A stretch of DNA of 41,630 bases, taken from positions 1 to 41,630 of IMG/VR virus record IMGVR_UViG_3300047323_000145. The stretch is one strand, 5' to 3'. Both the position numbers and the translations under genes were made by a program. A model generated the notes under the pieces. The model was given only the letters and a program-made list of their open reading frames with translations, was not told where the DNA came from and searched no databases. Positions 14,340-23,475 of this stretch are shown here, in pieces. The first letter of the stretch is position 1. The number at the start of each line of letters is the position of its first letter. The DNA is from a virus.

Positions 14340-14683
14340 TGAGCCTGCTTACCGCTGACGCTGCCACGGTGCTACGGGCCCCGTTCGTCACGGACAAGTA
14401 CGGCAACACGACTACTCAGCGGGATTGGGCTAATGCGGTCCGGTCTCCGCTGAGTGGCGTGTCCTTTCAGCCGGACGCGTCCACTGAGGCGACGGGGGAC
14501 CGGGGCTCTGTAGTCACCGGATATCGGCTGATCACTCGTCGGGGGATGGACGCCGACATTTTGCCGACTGACCGTATTGAGGTCTACGGCATGACCCTTG
14601 AGGTTGACGGCGAGATTGGCCGTTTCCGCACGGGTGGCCGGGTCCATCACGTTGAGGTACGGCTTAAGAGGGTGTCCGGATGA
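14339..14683 (+). CDS. Head-tail stopper
   Basis: The product is 114 aa. It is beta-rich (VEVYGMTLEVDGEIGRF-like pattern in the C-terminal half) and short, as in HK97 gp7/SPP1 gp16-type stoppers that close the portal. It starts at the ATG overlapping the upstream TAA; a GTG at 14330 is possible but less well placed. It overlaps the next gene by ATGA. Confidence 0.75.
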   Translation: MSLLTADAATVLRAPFVTDKYGNTTTQRDWANAVRSPLSGVSFQPDASTEATGDRGSVVTGYRLITRRGMDADILPTDRIEVYGMTLEVDGEIGRFRTGGRVHHVEVRLKRVSG

Positions 14684-14937
14684 GCAACGTTCGCATTACC
14701 TACAACTTTGATTTCATCCGGTCCCTGCCTAACAACATCAAGACCGCTCACGTTGTGCTGAACGAGGCCAACCGAATGAAGAGCGGCATTGAGGGGGAGG
14801 GTGGTGAGGCTCGCGTTGATTCTCAGTTTGGCGGGTCCCGATTCCGTGCGGCTGTCATTGCCGGGTACGAGGACGGGGCTCACGCCGAGAACACGCGCAG
14901 GCAGCTTCTGAGGAACCTTGGGAGCGCCGATGGCTAA
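14680..14937 (+). CDS. Neck protein
   Basis: The product is 85 aa in the place of the HK97 gp10-like neck proteins. It contains EGEGGEARVDSQFGGSRFRAAVIAGYEDG, a basic-acidic beta region. It is shorter than the usual gp10 (about 130-150 aa). The start overlaps the stopper stop (ATGA), and its own end overlaps the next gene by 8 bp. The call is positional. Confidence 0.6.
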   Translation: MSNVRITYNFDFIRSLPNNIKTAHVVLNEANRMKSGIEGEGGEARVDSQFGGSRFRAAVIAGYEDGAHAENTRRQLLRNLGSADG

Positions 14938-15328
14938 GCCGGTGGTGTTCTTCCCGGATGCCGTTCTAGTGGCTATCCAGTACCTACGGGGCGCCCTTGG
15001 TGGCGTCCCTGTCTATTCCCGCGTGCCTGAGTCTCGTCCGGCTGAGTTCATTCGGATTGAGCGCTTGGGTGGTCTGCGGAATTCCATTGTGACCGACCGG
15101 CCCCGTATCGACATTGAGTGTTGGTCGGGCAGCGAGGAAGGCGCGGAAGCCTTGATGAGTCGGGCTCGCGCTTACGCGCTCGCTATGGCCGGTAAGCGTG
15201 GCGATACGACCGTTTACAACGTCGCTGAGGTCGCGGGCCCTCAGTGGCTTCCTGATCAGACCTCCGGGCAAGCCCGTTATGTGTTCGCTGTTGAGTTTTC
15301 GACACGCGCTCTGCCCGGTTCCCTCTAA
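14930..15328 (+). CDS. Tail terminator
   Basis: The product is 132 aa from ATG 14930 (ribosome site GGGAGC). The pattern GGVPVYSRVPESRPAEFIRIERLGG, then RIDIECW and ALMSRARAYALAM, matches tail-completion (gpU-like) proteins that cap the tail tube. It immediately precedes the tail tube gene. A start at 14918 has no better support. Confidence 0.78.
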   Translation: MAKPVVFFPDAVLVAIQYLRGALGGVPVYSRVPESRPAEFIRIERLGGLRNSIVTDRPRIDIECWSGSEEGAEALMSRARAYALAMAGKRGDTTVYNVAEVAGPQWLPDQTSGQARYVFAVEFSTRALPGSL

Positions 15329-15346
15329 CGATTGGATGGTGTAGCC

Positions 15347-15913
15347 GTGGCCGGTGACATCAACAACCCCCGCCTATGGGAGGGTGCTGACCTTTGGACG
15401 GCTCCTGTAGGTACGAACCTGCCTGCGACGCTTGACGTTGCTATGTCGACCGTTGCGGATTGGAAGGCTGTCGGTCTTCTCTCTGAGGACGGCGCTAGCG
15501 AGTCTCGCGACGAGGACACGAGCGACTTTTACGCATGGGGCGGAAAGCTAATCCGCACTCAGCGCAGCAAGCACAAGCGGACCATTTCGGTTACGTGCCT
15601 TGAAGACAATCTAGTTGTGTTCGGCCTCGTCAACCCTGGTAGCACGGTCACGACGACTGCCGGTGTTAACACTCGCACGATCAAGATTCCCAAGAGCGAA
15701 AAGCGTTCGTTCACGCTTGAGCTGACGGACGGCGACGTTACCAAGCGTCGGCACATCCCGACCGGTGAGATTACCGAGGTTGGTGAGGTCACGCTTTCGG
15801 AGTCTGACCTACAGGCTTTCGAGCTAACCATCACGCTCTACCCGTCGGCTGACGACGTGCTTTACGTCGACTACGACAACGACCCGCAGACGGCTGTCCC
15901 TGAGACTCCGTAA
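15347..15913 (+). CDS. Major tail tube protein
   Basis: The product is 188 aa from GTG 15347. The sequence NNPRLWEGADLWTAPVGTNLP and the beta-rich body (VNTRTIKIPKSEKRSFTLELTDGD) resemble lambda gpV-like/Phage_tail_2 tube proteins of actinophages. A TTG at 15332 is an alternative start. It precedes the frameshifted chaperones and tape measure, the standard order. Confidence 0.88.
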   Translation: MAGDINNPRLWEGADLWTAPVGTNLPATLDVAMSTVADWKAVGLLSEDGASESRDEDTSDFYAWGGKLIRTQRSKHKRTISVTCLEDNLVVFGLVNPGSTVTTTAGVNTRTIKIPKSEKRSFTLELTDGDVTKRRHIPTGEITEVGEVTLSESDLQAFELTITLYPSADDVLYVDYDNDPQTAVPETP

Positions 15914-15919
15914 CGCCAA

Positions 15920-15938
15920 CTACTGAATTCAGTAACTG
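15920..15938 (+). repeat. Palindromic repeat copy 6
   Basis: CTACTGAATTCAGTAACTG between the tail tube and the tail assembly chaperone genes, 25 bp before the next start. Confidence 0.85.
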
Positions 15939-15963
15939 ACACCCCCGAATAGGAGCGTTCCCC

Positions 15964-16218
15964 GTGCCCACGAAGAACGACGTTACCGGTAAGCCCTTCT
16001 CTGTCGAGTTCAACGGCGACACGTACGAGGTTTCCCCCGCTGAGGAATGGGACCTTGAGGTACTTGAGGCTATCGACGAGAACAAGCTAACCCTTGCGCT
16101 TAAGGCGCTGCTTGGTGACGAGCAGTACGCCACTTTCCGCGCCACTAACAAGAAGGTCAAGGATCTTGGCTCGTTCTTTGAGGTGGCCGGTAAGAAGGTG
16201 GGCGCGGGAAACTCCTAA
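15964..16218 (+). CDS. Tail assembly chaperone, short form
   Basis: The product is 84 aa (gpG-like) made by normal termination. It starts at GTG with AGGAGCG. The slippery heptamer GGGAAAC (16206-16212) lies four codons from the stop, in the correct frame (G GGA AAC). The protein binds tape measure protein during tail assembly. Confidence 0.88.
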   Translation: MPTKNDVTGKPFSVEFNGDTYEVSPAEEWDLEVLEAIDENKLTLALKALLGDEQYATFRATNKKVKDLGSFFEVAGKKVGAGNS

Positions 16219-16598
16219 GCCTCCTCGCGTTCCTCAGGGAACATGGGGACGCTGTTGAGGCTGACCTAGCCTTTCGGGGTATTGACCTACTCGACATGTG
16301 GCGGGGGACTCTGAGCCCCCGCCGCGTGGACGTTCTTATACGCGGGCTACCGCCCGATTCTGCGACTCGCCAAGCGATGAATGGTGAGCCGCTTTGGTCG
16401 CGTACTGATTTCATCCTTGCTGACCTTGTTGACTCCACGAATTCTGTTCAGTGGACGATTGCCAACAAGGATCAAGAGCGCCGTAATCGGCAGCCTACGC
16501 CGGAGCCTTATCCGCGTCCGGGATTGAAGAAGACCACCAAGAAGGAAATCACTGCGGCTGATCTGCTCGCGTTCCGTGAACGTACGAAAGGGGCCTAA
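15964..16598 (+). CDS. Tail assembly chaperone, -1 frameshift fusion (gpGT-like)
   Basis: At GGGAAAC (16206-16212) ribosomes can slip back one base and read on in the second frame to 16598, giving a fusion of about 211 aa. The second part begins LLSLLAFLREHGDAVEADLAFRG, then DLLDMWRGTLSPRRVDVLI, which matches the usual downstream chaperone domain and has no credible independent start. The stop TAA overlaps the tape measure ATG. The frame relation and heptamer are seen directly; the efficiency of slipping cannot be read. Confidence 0.88.
16206..16212 (+). promoter_or_regulatory. Programmed -1 frameshift site GGGAAAC
   Basis: Canonical X XXY YYZ slippery heptamer, in register with the upstream frame, ending 3 bp before TAA. 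It joins the two chaperone frames. Confidence 0.9.
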
Positions 16599-19500
16599 TG
16601 CCTGCGCCTGAAATCGCAGTTGCGTACGTCTCCATTGTTCCGGAGATTCAAGGGTTCGCCCGTGATCTGCGCGCACAGATCGTTGGTCCGGCGGCTGACG
16701 CTGGTGACCAAGCGGGTGAGGCCGCCGGTGGTGGGCTCAAGGACAAGCTCAAGGCGGGTGCTGCGGCGGCTGGAATTGCGGCCGGTGCAGTGCTCGTCAA
16801 GGGCATCTCTGACGCCATTGAGCAGGCGAACATTACCAAGAAGCTACAGGCTCAGCTTGGGGCTTCCGGTAAGGACGCTGCTCGGTACGGCAAGGTTGCC
16901 GGATCCCTTTACGCCAAGGGTGTTACGGACAACTTTGAGCAGGGTGCGGAAGCTATCCGCGCGGTGGTTAACGGTGGCCTCGTCAAGCCGGACGCCACGA
17001 ACAAGCAGCTAGAGAGCATCGCTAGCAAGATGAGCGATGTTGCTACCACGTTCGGTACCGATATGAGTATGCAGACTCAGGCAGTCAGCGCGCTCATGAA
17101 GAACGGTCTAGCGAAGAATGCCGGTGAGGCGCTGGACGTCATCACGACCGGTATGCAGAAGCTAGGCCCGAATGCCGATGACCTGCTAGACACGTTCCAG
17201 GAATACCCGGTTCAGCTTCGCAAGCTTGGCCTTGATTCCAAGACGGCTATGGGTCTCTTCTCTCAGGGCCTCAAGGGTGGTGCCCGTGATACGGACATCA
17301 TCGCTGACGCTATGAAGGAATTCTCTATCCGCTCCATTGATATGAGCACCACGTCACGCGACGCGTATAAGTCGCTTGGTCTGGACGCTCAGAACATGGA
17401 AAAGATGATCGGTAAGGGTGGCGCGTCGGCTACCAAGGGCCTTGACATTGTCCTTGACAAGCTGCGAGGCATTCACGATCCGGTCAAGCGTGAGGCTGCT
17501 GCGGTTGGTCTGTTCGGTACTCAGGCTGAGGATTTGGGTTCGGCCCTATTCAGTCTTGACCCGAGCAAGGCTGTTGCTGCTGCCGGTAAGACCGATGGTG
17601 CGGCAGCGAAGCTAGGTAAGACGCTGCGTAGCGGCCCTATCTATCAGATCAAGACGTTTGCCCGGACGCTACAGCAAGACCTAGTTGAGGTAATCGGCAA
17701 GTACCTCGTTCCGGCGCTGACTAAGGCCGGTGAGTTCGGCAAGGCTGCTTGGGCTTGGATGAAGGATAACCAGGGTTGGCTACTCCCGTTTGCTGCGGGT
17801 ATCACGGCGATTGCTGTTTCTATCGCGCTCTATACGGGCGTGGTGCGTACGGTCGCTGCGGTCACTAAGGCATGGGCGGCTATTCAGGCAGCGTTCAACG
17901 TCGTTATGGCAATGAACCCTCTTGCCCTCGTCGCTCTCGCTCTCGTGGGTATTGCTGCGGCCCTGTACGTGGCGTACCAGCGGTCTGAGACGTTCCGGAA
18001 CATCGTCCAGACGGCTATGTCTGCGGTTGCTTCCATCTTCTCGTGGCTTTGGAACACGGTTCTCAAGCCCATCTTTGGGTTCCTCTTTAGCGCGTTCAAG
18101 CTCCTTCTGACTATCGTCACGGTCATTGTGGTTGCGCCGATCATCCTTGCCGTTAAGGCTCTGGGCGCTATCTTCTCGTGGCTTTGGTCGAATGCGATTA
18201 AGCCCGCTATTGACGCCATTGGTGCGGCTGCCAAGTGGCTTTGGAATAACGCTATCAAGCCGGTCTTTGGCTTTATCGCGGATAAGGCTAAGTGGCTTTG
18301 GAATAACGGCATCAAGCCCGCCTTTGGCTTCTTTGTCGGTGGCCTCAAGGAGGTTGCCAAGTGGGCTAAGTGGCTATGGGATAACGGGATTAAGCCCCCG
18401 TTCAATTTCATTGCCGATAAGGCCAAGTGGCTTTGGAACAAGGGCGTCAAGCCTGCCTTTGACCTGCTCAAGGCGGGTATGAAGAAGGTTTCTGACGCCT
18501 TTAAGACGGCTAAGGACATGATTGGAAAGCAGTGGTCCAAGCTTTCCGATATCGCCAAGAAGCCTATCAATTTCATCATTGATACGGTCTACAACAAGGG
18601 CATTGTTGGCGTCTGGAATAAGGTCGCCGGGGCTTTCGGCGCACCCAAGCTGAACAAGTTCAAGGGCTTTGCCACGGGTGGCATTCTGCCGGGTTACACG
18701 CCCGGTCGAGACGTACACCTAGCGGCCCTGTCCGGTGGTGAAGCTGTGATGCGTCCTGAGTGGACGCGTGCCATGGGTCCGCAGTACGTGAACAGCATGA
18801 ACGCTCTTGCCCGTAAGGGTGGCGTTGGCGCTGTTCAGAAGGCTATGGGCGGCGGTCTTCCGGCGTTCAAGAACGGTGGCATTTTCGGTTGGATCGGTTC
18901 TGCCGGTTCGGCCCTTAAGGGCGCCGGTTCTGCTGCTTGGGACGGCATCAAGAAGGGTGCCTCTTGGCTCGCTGACACGCTTGAGGCTTCCGCGCGAGCG
19001 GGTGTCAAGCATGTTGTCAACCCCCTGATTTCCATGATTCCGGGTACTAGCTCGGGATTCGGAAAGATGGTTAAGGGCATCCCGAACAAGATGGTTGATT
19101 CCATCTTTGGGTATGCCAAGACGGCTGACAAGAAGAATGATGCCGCGCCGAACATCCATTACAAGCCGGGTGCCGGTGTTGCGCAGTGGAAGGGTGTTGT
19201 TCTCAAGGCTCTTGGAATGGTTGGTCAGCCTGCCTCGCTGCTGAATACGGTTCTACGCCGTATGAATCAGGAATCGGGCGGTAACCCCAAGGCCATTAAC
19301 AATTGGGATATCAACGCCAAGAACGGTGTTCCGTCCAAGGGCCTCATGCAGGTGATTGACCCGACGTTCAACGCGTACGCGGGCAAGCTCCGGGGTCGTG
19401 GCGTCTGGGATCCGCTAGCGAACGTGTACGCCTCAATGCGCTATGCAATGAGCCGCTATGGCTCGCTCAGCGCTGCGTACAACCGTACGGGTGGATACGA

Positions 19501-19768
19501 CAACGGTGGTTGGCTACAGCCGGGGGCGACGCTTTCAGCGAATGACTCGGGCAAGCCTGAGCCGGTGTTCACGTCCGGTCAGTGGTCGCAGATTTCCACG
19601 CTCGCTAACCGGGGCATGGTCGGCGGTAACGGTGGCCTACAGCCGGGGGACACGCTCACGCTGTCCGTGGACGGCCGTACGACCCTTGAGGCGTACGTTG
19701 ACCGGCGCGCCGATGACCGCATACACAAGGGCCTCGTTGGCCCTGCGTCTCTCGGAAGGGTCATGTAA
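16598..19768 (+). CDS. Tape measure protein with lytic transglycosylase domain
   Basis: The product is 1056 aa and sets tail length. The N-terminal portion is helical, followed by several hydrophobic segments (about 395-530). Residues about 525-635 hold degenerate repeats of WLWNNxIKPxFxFIADKAK, at least five. The C-terminal part (about 880-985) resembles a soluble lytic transglycosylase: RMNQESGGNPKAINNWD, KGLMQVIDPTF, then MRYAMSRYGSLSAAYNR, with Glu of QESGG as the likely catalytic acid. This would let the tail tip cut peptidoglycan at entry. ATG overlaps the chaperone stop (TAATG). Confidence 0.95.
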   Translation: MPAPEIAVAYVSIVPEIQGFARDLRAQIVGPAADAGDQAGEAAGGGLKDKLKAGAAAAGIAAGAVLVKGISDAIEQANITKKLQAQLGASGKDAARYGKVAGSLYAKGVTDNFEQGAEAIRAVVNGGLVKPDATNKQLESIASKMSDVATTFGTDMSMQTQAVSALMKNGLAKNAGEALDVITTGMQKLGPNADDLLDTFQEYPVQLRKLGLDSKTAMGLFSQGLKGGARDTDIIADAMKEFSIRSIDMSTTSRDAYKSLGLDAQNMEKMIGKGGASATKGLDIVLDKLRGIHDPVKREAAAVGLFGTQAEDLGSALFSLDPSKAVAAAGKTDGAAAKLGKTLRSGPIYQIKTFARTLQQDLVEVIGKYLVPALTKAGEFGKAAWAWMKDNQGWLLPFAAGITAIAVSIALYTGVVRTVAAVTKAWAAIQAAFNVVMAMNPLALVALALVGIAAALYVAYQRSETFRNIVQTAMSAVASIFSWLWNTVLKPIFGFLFSAFKLLLTIVTVIVVAPIILAVKALGAIFSWLWSNAIKPAIDAIGAAAKWLWNNAIKPVFGFIADKAKWLWNNGIKPAFGFFVGGLKEVAKWAKWLWDNGIKPPFNFIADKAKWLWNKGVKPAFDLLKAGMKKVSDAFKTAKDMIGKQWSKLSDIAKKPINFIIDTVYNKGIVGVWNKVAGAFGAPKLNKFKGFATGGILPGYTPGRDVHLAALSGGEAVMRPEWTRAMGPQYVNSMNALARKGGVGAVQKAMGGGLPAFKNGGIFGWIGSAGSALKGAGSAAWDGIKKGASWLADTLEASARAGVKHVVNPLISMIPGTSSGFGKMVKGIPNKMVDSIFGYAKTADKKNDAAPNIHYKPGAGVAQWKGVVLKALGMVGQPASLLNTVLRRMNQESGGNPKAINNWDINAKNGVPSKGLMQVIDPTFNAYAGKLRGRGVWDPLANVYASMRYAMSRYGSLSAAYNRTGGYDNGGWLQPGATLSANDSGKPEPVFTSGQWSQISTLANRGMVGGNGGLQPGDTLTLSVDGRTTLEAYVDRRADDRIHKGLVGPASLGRVM

Positions 19769-19968
19769 TGCCTGAGGGTGAAGACACGGCGGTTGAGGTT
19801 CCTCGTTACGAGGAGACAACCGACGAGAACGGCAACACCGTGATCATCGGGTATCCGTCAGACGGCGCTACCGCTGTGTACCCGGAGAACTCTGACACCA
19901 CGTCGGACGGCTCTCCGGGTCCCGGTCCCGCTCCGTCCAGCGAGGAACCCCCGCAGGGGGGCGCGTAA
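19768..19968 (+). CDS. Small acidic disordered protein
   Basis: The product is 66 aa, Pro/Glu/Ser/Gly-rich, without recognised domain. Its ATG overlaps the tape measure stop (TAATG), so it is translated with it. The C-terminal third (DGSPGPGPAPSSEEPPQGG) is clearly disordered. It may be a small tail accessory protein; function is unknown. Confidence 0.7.
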   Translation: MPEGEDTAVEVPRYEETTDENGNTVIIGYPSDGATAVYPENSDTTSDGSPGPGPAPSSEEPPQGGA

Positions 19969-19971
19969 CCG

Positions 19972-20037
19972 CCTAGGAGCGTTCCTAGGTTCATCTGTAC
20001 CCCGGTGGGTCCCACGTGGGCTCACCGGGGCCCTAGG
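19972..20037 (+). other. CCTAGG boxes and strong hairpin between tail genes
   Basis: Three CCTAGG sites (19972, 19984, 20032) surround a hairpin pairing CCCCGGTG (20000-20007) with CACCGGGG (20023-20030), itself containing CCCACGTGGG. There is no T-tract. It is the only large late intergenic gap here without the palindrome. It might attenuate transcription or direct RNA processing between tape measure and receptor-binding genes. Confidence 0.5.
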
Positions 20038-20048
20038 GAGGTTTCTTA

Positions 20049-22310
20049 GTGGCTTTCGTCAACCCGAACCTACTCACTGACCCGGCAGCGACCACGTTTG
20101 AGGGTGGCACGCATTCTTGGACGGATGCGACTTCCAACACGACGCTATCGGTTGTGTCGGGTCAGTATCTGTCTGGTACCTACTCGCTTAAGTTCACGGC
20201 CAAGGCTACGGGTACGGTTCAGGCGTATTCCCCGTACGTGACCGCGCAGGAAGGGAAGACGTACCTAGCGCGCATTCCGGCGCGTATCCAGACTGCTTAC
20301 GCCGGTAAGGTCTTTACGGCGCGGATTCTGTTCTACGCCGACACGGGGCCTAATATCGGCTCGTTCAACTACTCAGTTTCGCCTAGCGCGACTAGTACGA
20401 GTTGGGTACTTAGCAACTATCCGGCGGTGAGCGCGGTTGCTCCTCCGACTGCTACCAAGATGCGCATTGCGTTTATCGCTGACAACATCACGATTAACGA
20501 CTACGTCAACATTGACGACGTTTACCTAGGTGAGGCGCCGTTCATTGCGGGCAACCTCTACGGGTATGACGTGCAGTCGGTTGAGTCGGGCATTGACGGG
20601 TGGGGCGCGTCGGGCTCTACTCCGGGCACGGTGGTTTGGGGTACCAACCCGCGCTATGACGGTTACCGTTGTGTCGGCATCACAGCGAACATTGCGGGAG
20701 TTCAGTACCTCCGTACGAACAGTACGGTTCCGGTGACTCCGGGCGTTGAGTATGTGGCTGAGGGTTGGATGTTCAGCCCGGTTGCGACTACGTCTGACAC
20801 GCTTATTCAGTGGTATGACGCGGGTGGGGCAACGCTTCCGGTGTCGTACTTGAATCGTTCGCTGACTGCCGGTGCATGGAATTACCGGGTCCTTACTGCG
20901 GTCGCTCCTGCGAACGCTGTTTCTGCTCGTCTGTACTTCAAGCCGTACGCTCTTGCTATCGGTGACGCGTTCTATGTGGACGAGGCGGCTCTAAAGCCTG
21001 CCCCTAACGCTGCCGGTAACCTGCTGACGTATGACGAGTATTCGACGGAGTCCACCCAACCGGCTTGGACGTGCGATGACGCCACGCTGTCTCGTGACTA
21101 TTACACGTCTACGGCGACGGACGGCCGTTATGTTCTTGCTATCCGTCCGACGAGCAACACGATTGTCAACGCGAGCCTTGACCGGCTAATCCCGGTGACC
21201 CCGGGTACGTCCTATCAGGCGCGTACTACGATCCTGCGGCATAACCCGAATACGGCTGAGTCCATCCCGATTACGGCTCGTACGCGGATTAGTTGGTTCG
21301 ATTCGTCGGGCGTTCTGCTCGCTGTTGACGAACCTGATCAGTTCGCCACGATCTATGACAGCGCAGCGTATGCGGGAATCTTGGTTGCCGAGACGCGTAC
21401 GGCTCCTGAGGGGGCAGCGTTTGCGCGGTTCGGGATGGAAATTGACCACTCGAACACTCCGGCTGACTTCTACTACGCCGATAAGATCCAATTCTACGTG
21501 TCCGATCCGCTCTATGAGCTGTCGGTTGACGATGACTCGGGCTATGTTCGGTTGCTGCTGAATTACCTACCTCCCTCGTCCACGAACACGGTGACTATCT
21601 ACCGGGTAGACGAGAACGGCAAGACTGCCTTTCTGCGGGGCTACGGGACCGAATACGACACGGCACCATACACACAGGGTCCCATCCTCGTTGAGGACTA
21701 TGAGGCACCCCTCAACACCCGTATTTGGTACGCCACTGAGTGGCGCAACGGCAGCACGTTGACGGCTCGTATGCTCACGCAGACGGTTACAGCCCCGGTG
21801 TTGTCGGATGCTGATTACGTGTGGTTCAAGTCTCCGGGCGTTCCGGCGCTGAACACGACGGTAATGATGGAAGCTCCGATCAAGTGGTCTCGTGAGGCTC
21901 GGCAGGCGCTATACGCGATTGTCGGTCGGCGTAACCCGATTGCCATCACGGACGCTCGTCAAGGTCGTAAGGCGAGCCTGTCTCTCCTTGTGTGGGACGA
22001 GGCGAGTAACGCTCTCTTTGACGCGCTGCTTGATACGGGTCTCACGGCTCTCGTTCAGGCTATGCCCGGGTATGGCGTTAACGGCAACCTGTACCTCTCC
22101 ATTGGTGGGGTTGAGGTTGAGAGCGTCACGAACGCTGCGAACATTCCCGGTTGGCGCTGGACGCTTGAGGTGACTGAGGTTGACCGTCCGGCCGGTGGTC
22201 TACAGGGCTCGTCTGCGGGTACGTGGCAGACGGTCGCGGACAACAACCTAGCTTGGTCTGACGTGCTGGGCGGTTACGACGAGTGGTCGACGGTTCTAAC
22301 GAACCCCTAG
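20049..22310 (+). CDS. Distal-tail/minor tail protein with carbohydrate-binding-like repeats
   Basis: The product is 753 aa starting at GTG. Three beta-sandwich repeats of CBM4/9-like type are visible (about 5-165, 165-325 and 325-485), each with an NLLTDP or GNLLTYD opening, a VTPGVEYVA or VTPGTSYQAR central strand and an ending like YVDEAALKPAP. The C-terminal part (about 620-735: WSREARQALYAIVGRRNPI ... WRWTLEVTEVDRP) resembles distal-tail proteins of actinophages. This arrangement suggests cell-wall glycan recognition at the tail tip. It is separated from the tape measure by the hairpin region. Confidence 0.8.
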   Translation: MAFVNPNLLTDPAATTFEGGTHSWTDATSNTTLSVVSGQYLSGTYSLKFTAKATGTVQAYSPYVTAQEGKTYLARIPARIQTAYAGKVFTARILFYADTGPNIGSFNYSVSPSATSTSWVLSNYPAVSAVAPPTATKMRIAFIADNITINDYVNIDDVYLGEAPFIAGNLYGYDVQSVESGIDGWGASGSTPGTVVWGTNPRYDGYRCVGITANIAGVQYLRTNSTVPVTPGVEYVAEGWMFSPVATTSDTLIQWYDAGGATLPVSYLNRSLTAGAWNYRVLTAVAPANAVSARLYFKPYALAIGDAFYVDEAALKPAPNAAGNLLTYDEYSTESTQPAWTCDDATLSRDYYTSTATDGRYVLAIRPTSNTIVNASLDRLIPVTPGTSYQARTTILRHNPNTAESIPITARTRISWFDSSGVLLAVDEPDQFATIYDSAAYAGILVAETRTAPEGAAFARFGMEIDHSNTPADFYYADKIQFYVSDPLYELSVDDDSGYVRLLLNYLPPSSTNTVTIYRVDENGKTAFLRGYGTEYDTAPYTQGPILVEDYEAPLNTRIWYATEWRNGSTLTARMLTQTVTAPVLSDADYVWFKSPGVPALNTTVMMEAPIKWSREARQALYAIVGRRNPIAITDARQGRKASLSLLVWDEASNALFDALLDTGLTALVQAMPGYGVNGNLYLSIGGVEVESVTNAANIPGWRWTLEVTEVDRPAGGLQGSSAGTWQTVADNNLAWSDVLGGYDEWSTVLTNP

Positions 22311-22313
22311 CAG

Positions 22314-22332
22314 GTCCTGAATTCAGTAACTG
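22314..22332 (+). repeat. Palindromic repeat copy 7
   Basis: GTCCTGAATTCAGTAACTG. The left arm is altered. It lies 4 bp after the stop of the distal-tail gene and ends 18 bp before the next start. Confidence 0.75.
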
Positions 22333-22350
22333 ACTTGAAAGGGGGCAGAG

Positions 22351-23475
22351 TTGCTAAGCGTTAGCGCCAAGTGGGCGCGGGCGCTGACGACGAGCCACGG
22401 ACTAGTAAGCAAGGTGAATGCCCTTTACGGCGGGTCTCTCGTCGCTGAGGGCATTCCCTTTGTCAGCGGTTCCGTGAAGGTGGATAGGGGCAGTGAGACA
22501 CGGCGCTCACTGTCCCTCACCGTTGCCGATCCTCGTCAGTTTCCTCGTACTGAAACCGACTTGTTTGGTGTGTACGGTCAACAGCTCTACGTAGAGCGGG
22601 GAATTCAGTATCTCGACGGCTCAACTGAGTCCGTTCCGCTAGGTACTTTCGTCATCACGAATGTCAGCGGTGACGTGCACACGGGTCCGCTCTCGATTGA
22701 GGCGGCGGGGCTTGAGATCCTGCTTAAGCGGGCTCTGTTCGGTGCTGCGACGAGCACCAAGGGTGCCCGGGATGCTGCGGCATTCATCAACACTCAGATT
22801 CTCGACACGATCCCTACGGCCGGTTTCGTTGATCGCTCGTCTAGCGGCGGGACGCTTCTTGCCACCAAGACTTGGGATGCCGGAACGGATAAGTGGGCGG
22901 CTCTCACTGAGGTTGCCCTCAGCGTGGGCGCTGAACTGTTCTGTGACGCTTACGGCACGTTCGTGCTCGCTGACATCCCGTCGGTCAAGGACTCAAACCC
23001 CACGGTCGTTTGGGACGTGTCTGCGGGTGAGTCTGGCGTGATGGTGTCGGCTGAGCAGTCGCTTTCGAGTGACGAGGTTTACAACCGGGTCACGGTGGTT
23101 GGCGAGAATTCCGAGGACAACAAGCCCCCGGTTTCGGCAACGGTGTCCATCACAGACAGCACGGACCCGCTCAGGTACGGGGGACCTTTCGGCAAGGTTG
23201 TCAAGCGCGTTTCGTCCAGCCTTGTCACGACCAACTCTCAGGCAAACGCTATGGCGCTTGCGCTTCTGCGTAAGGGTCGTGCTCCGAACCGGTCGGTCTC
23301 TGTGTCTGCTGTCCCCAACCCTGCGCTAGATGCGGGGGATTGGATCCGTGTGGACTACGGGCCGGGCATCCTGCCTGAGCTTCACCTTGTCAACGCCTTT
23401 GAAGTTCCGCTCTCGTCCGATGGGGGAGCGTTCACTATCGACACCATCGGCGGACGAGACGAGGACCAAGCGTAA
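22351..23475 (+). CDS. Minor tail protein (DUF5047-like)
   Basis: The product is 374 aa from TTG with GAAAGGGGGC upstream. The sequence GGSLVAEGIPFVSGSVKVDRGSETRRSLSLTVADP and the later WDAGTDKWAALTEVALSVGAELFCDAYGTFVLADIP are typical of the DUF5047/baseplate-hub-like tail tip proteins of Streptomyces phages. It is beta-rich, without enzymatic motif. Its stop overlaps the next ATG (TAATG). Confidence 0.78.
   Translation: MLSVSAKWARALTTSHGLVSKVNALYGGSLVAEGIPFVSGSVKVDRGSETRRSLSLTVADPRQFPRTETDLFGVYGQQLYVERGIQYLDGSTESVPLGTFVITNVSGDVHTGPLSIEAAGLEILLKRALFGAATSTKGARDAAAFINTQILDTIPTAGFVDRSSSGGTLLATKTWDAGTDKWAALTEVALSVGAELFCDAYGTFVLADIPSVKDSNPTVVWDVSAGESGVMVSAEQSLSSDEVYNRVTVVGENSEDNKPPVSATVSITDSTDPLRYGGPFGKVVKRVSSSLVTTNSQANAMALALLRKGRAPNRSVSVSAVPNPALDAGDWIRVDYGPGILPELHLVNAFEVPLSSDGGAFTIDTIGGRDEDQA

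Noticed and set aside
22603-22622. GGAATTCAGTATCT inside the DUF5047-like gene as a twentieth palindrome copy
   Set aside because: Only the right half matches and it lies in coding sequence; all accepted copies have both arms and are intergenic.
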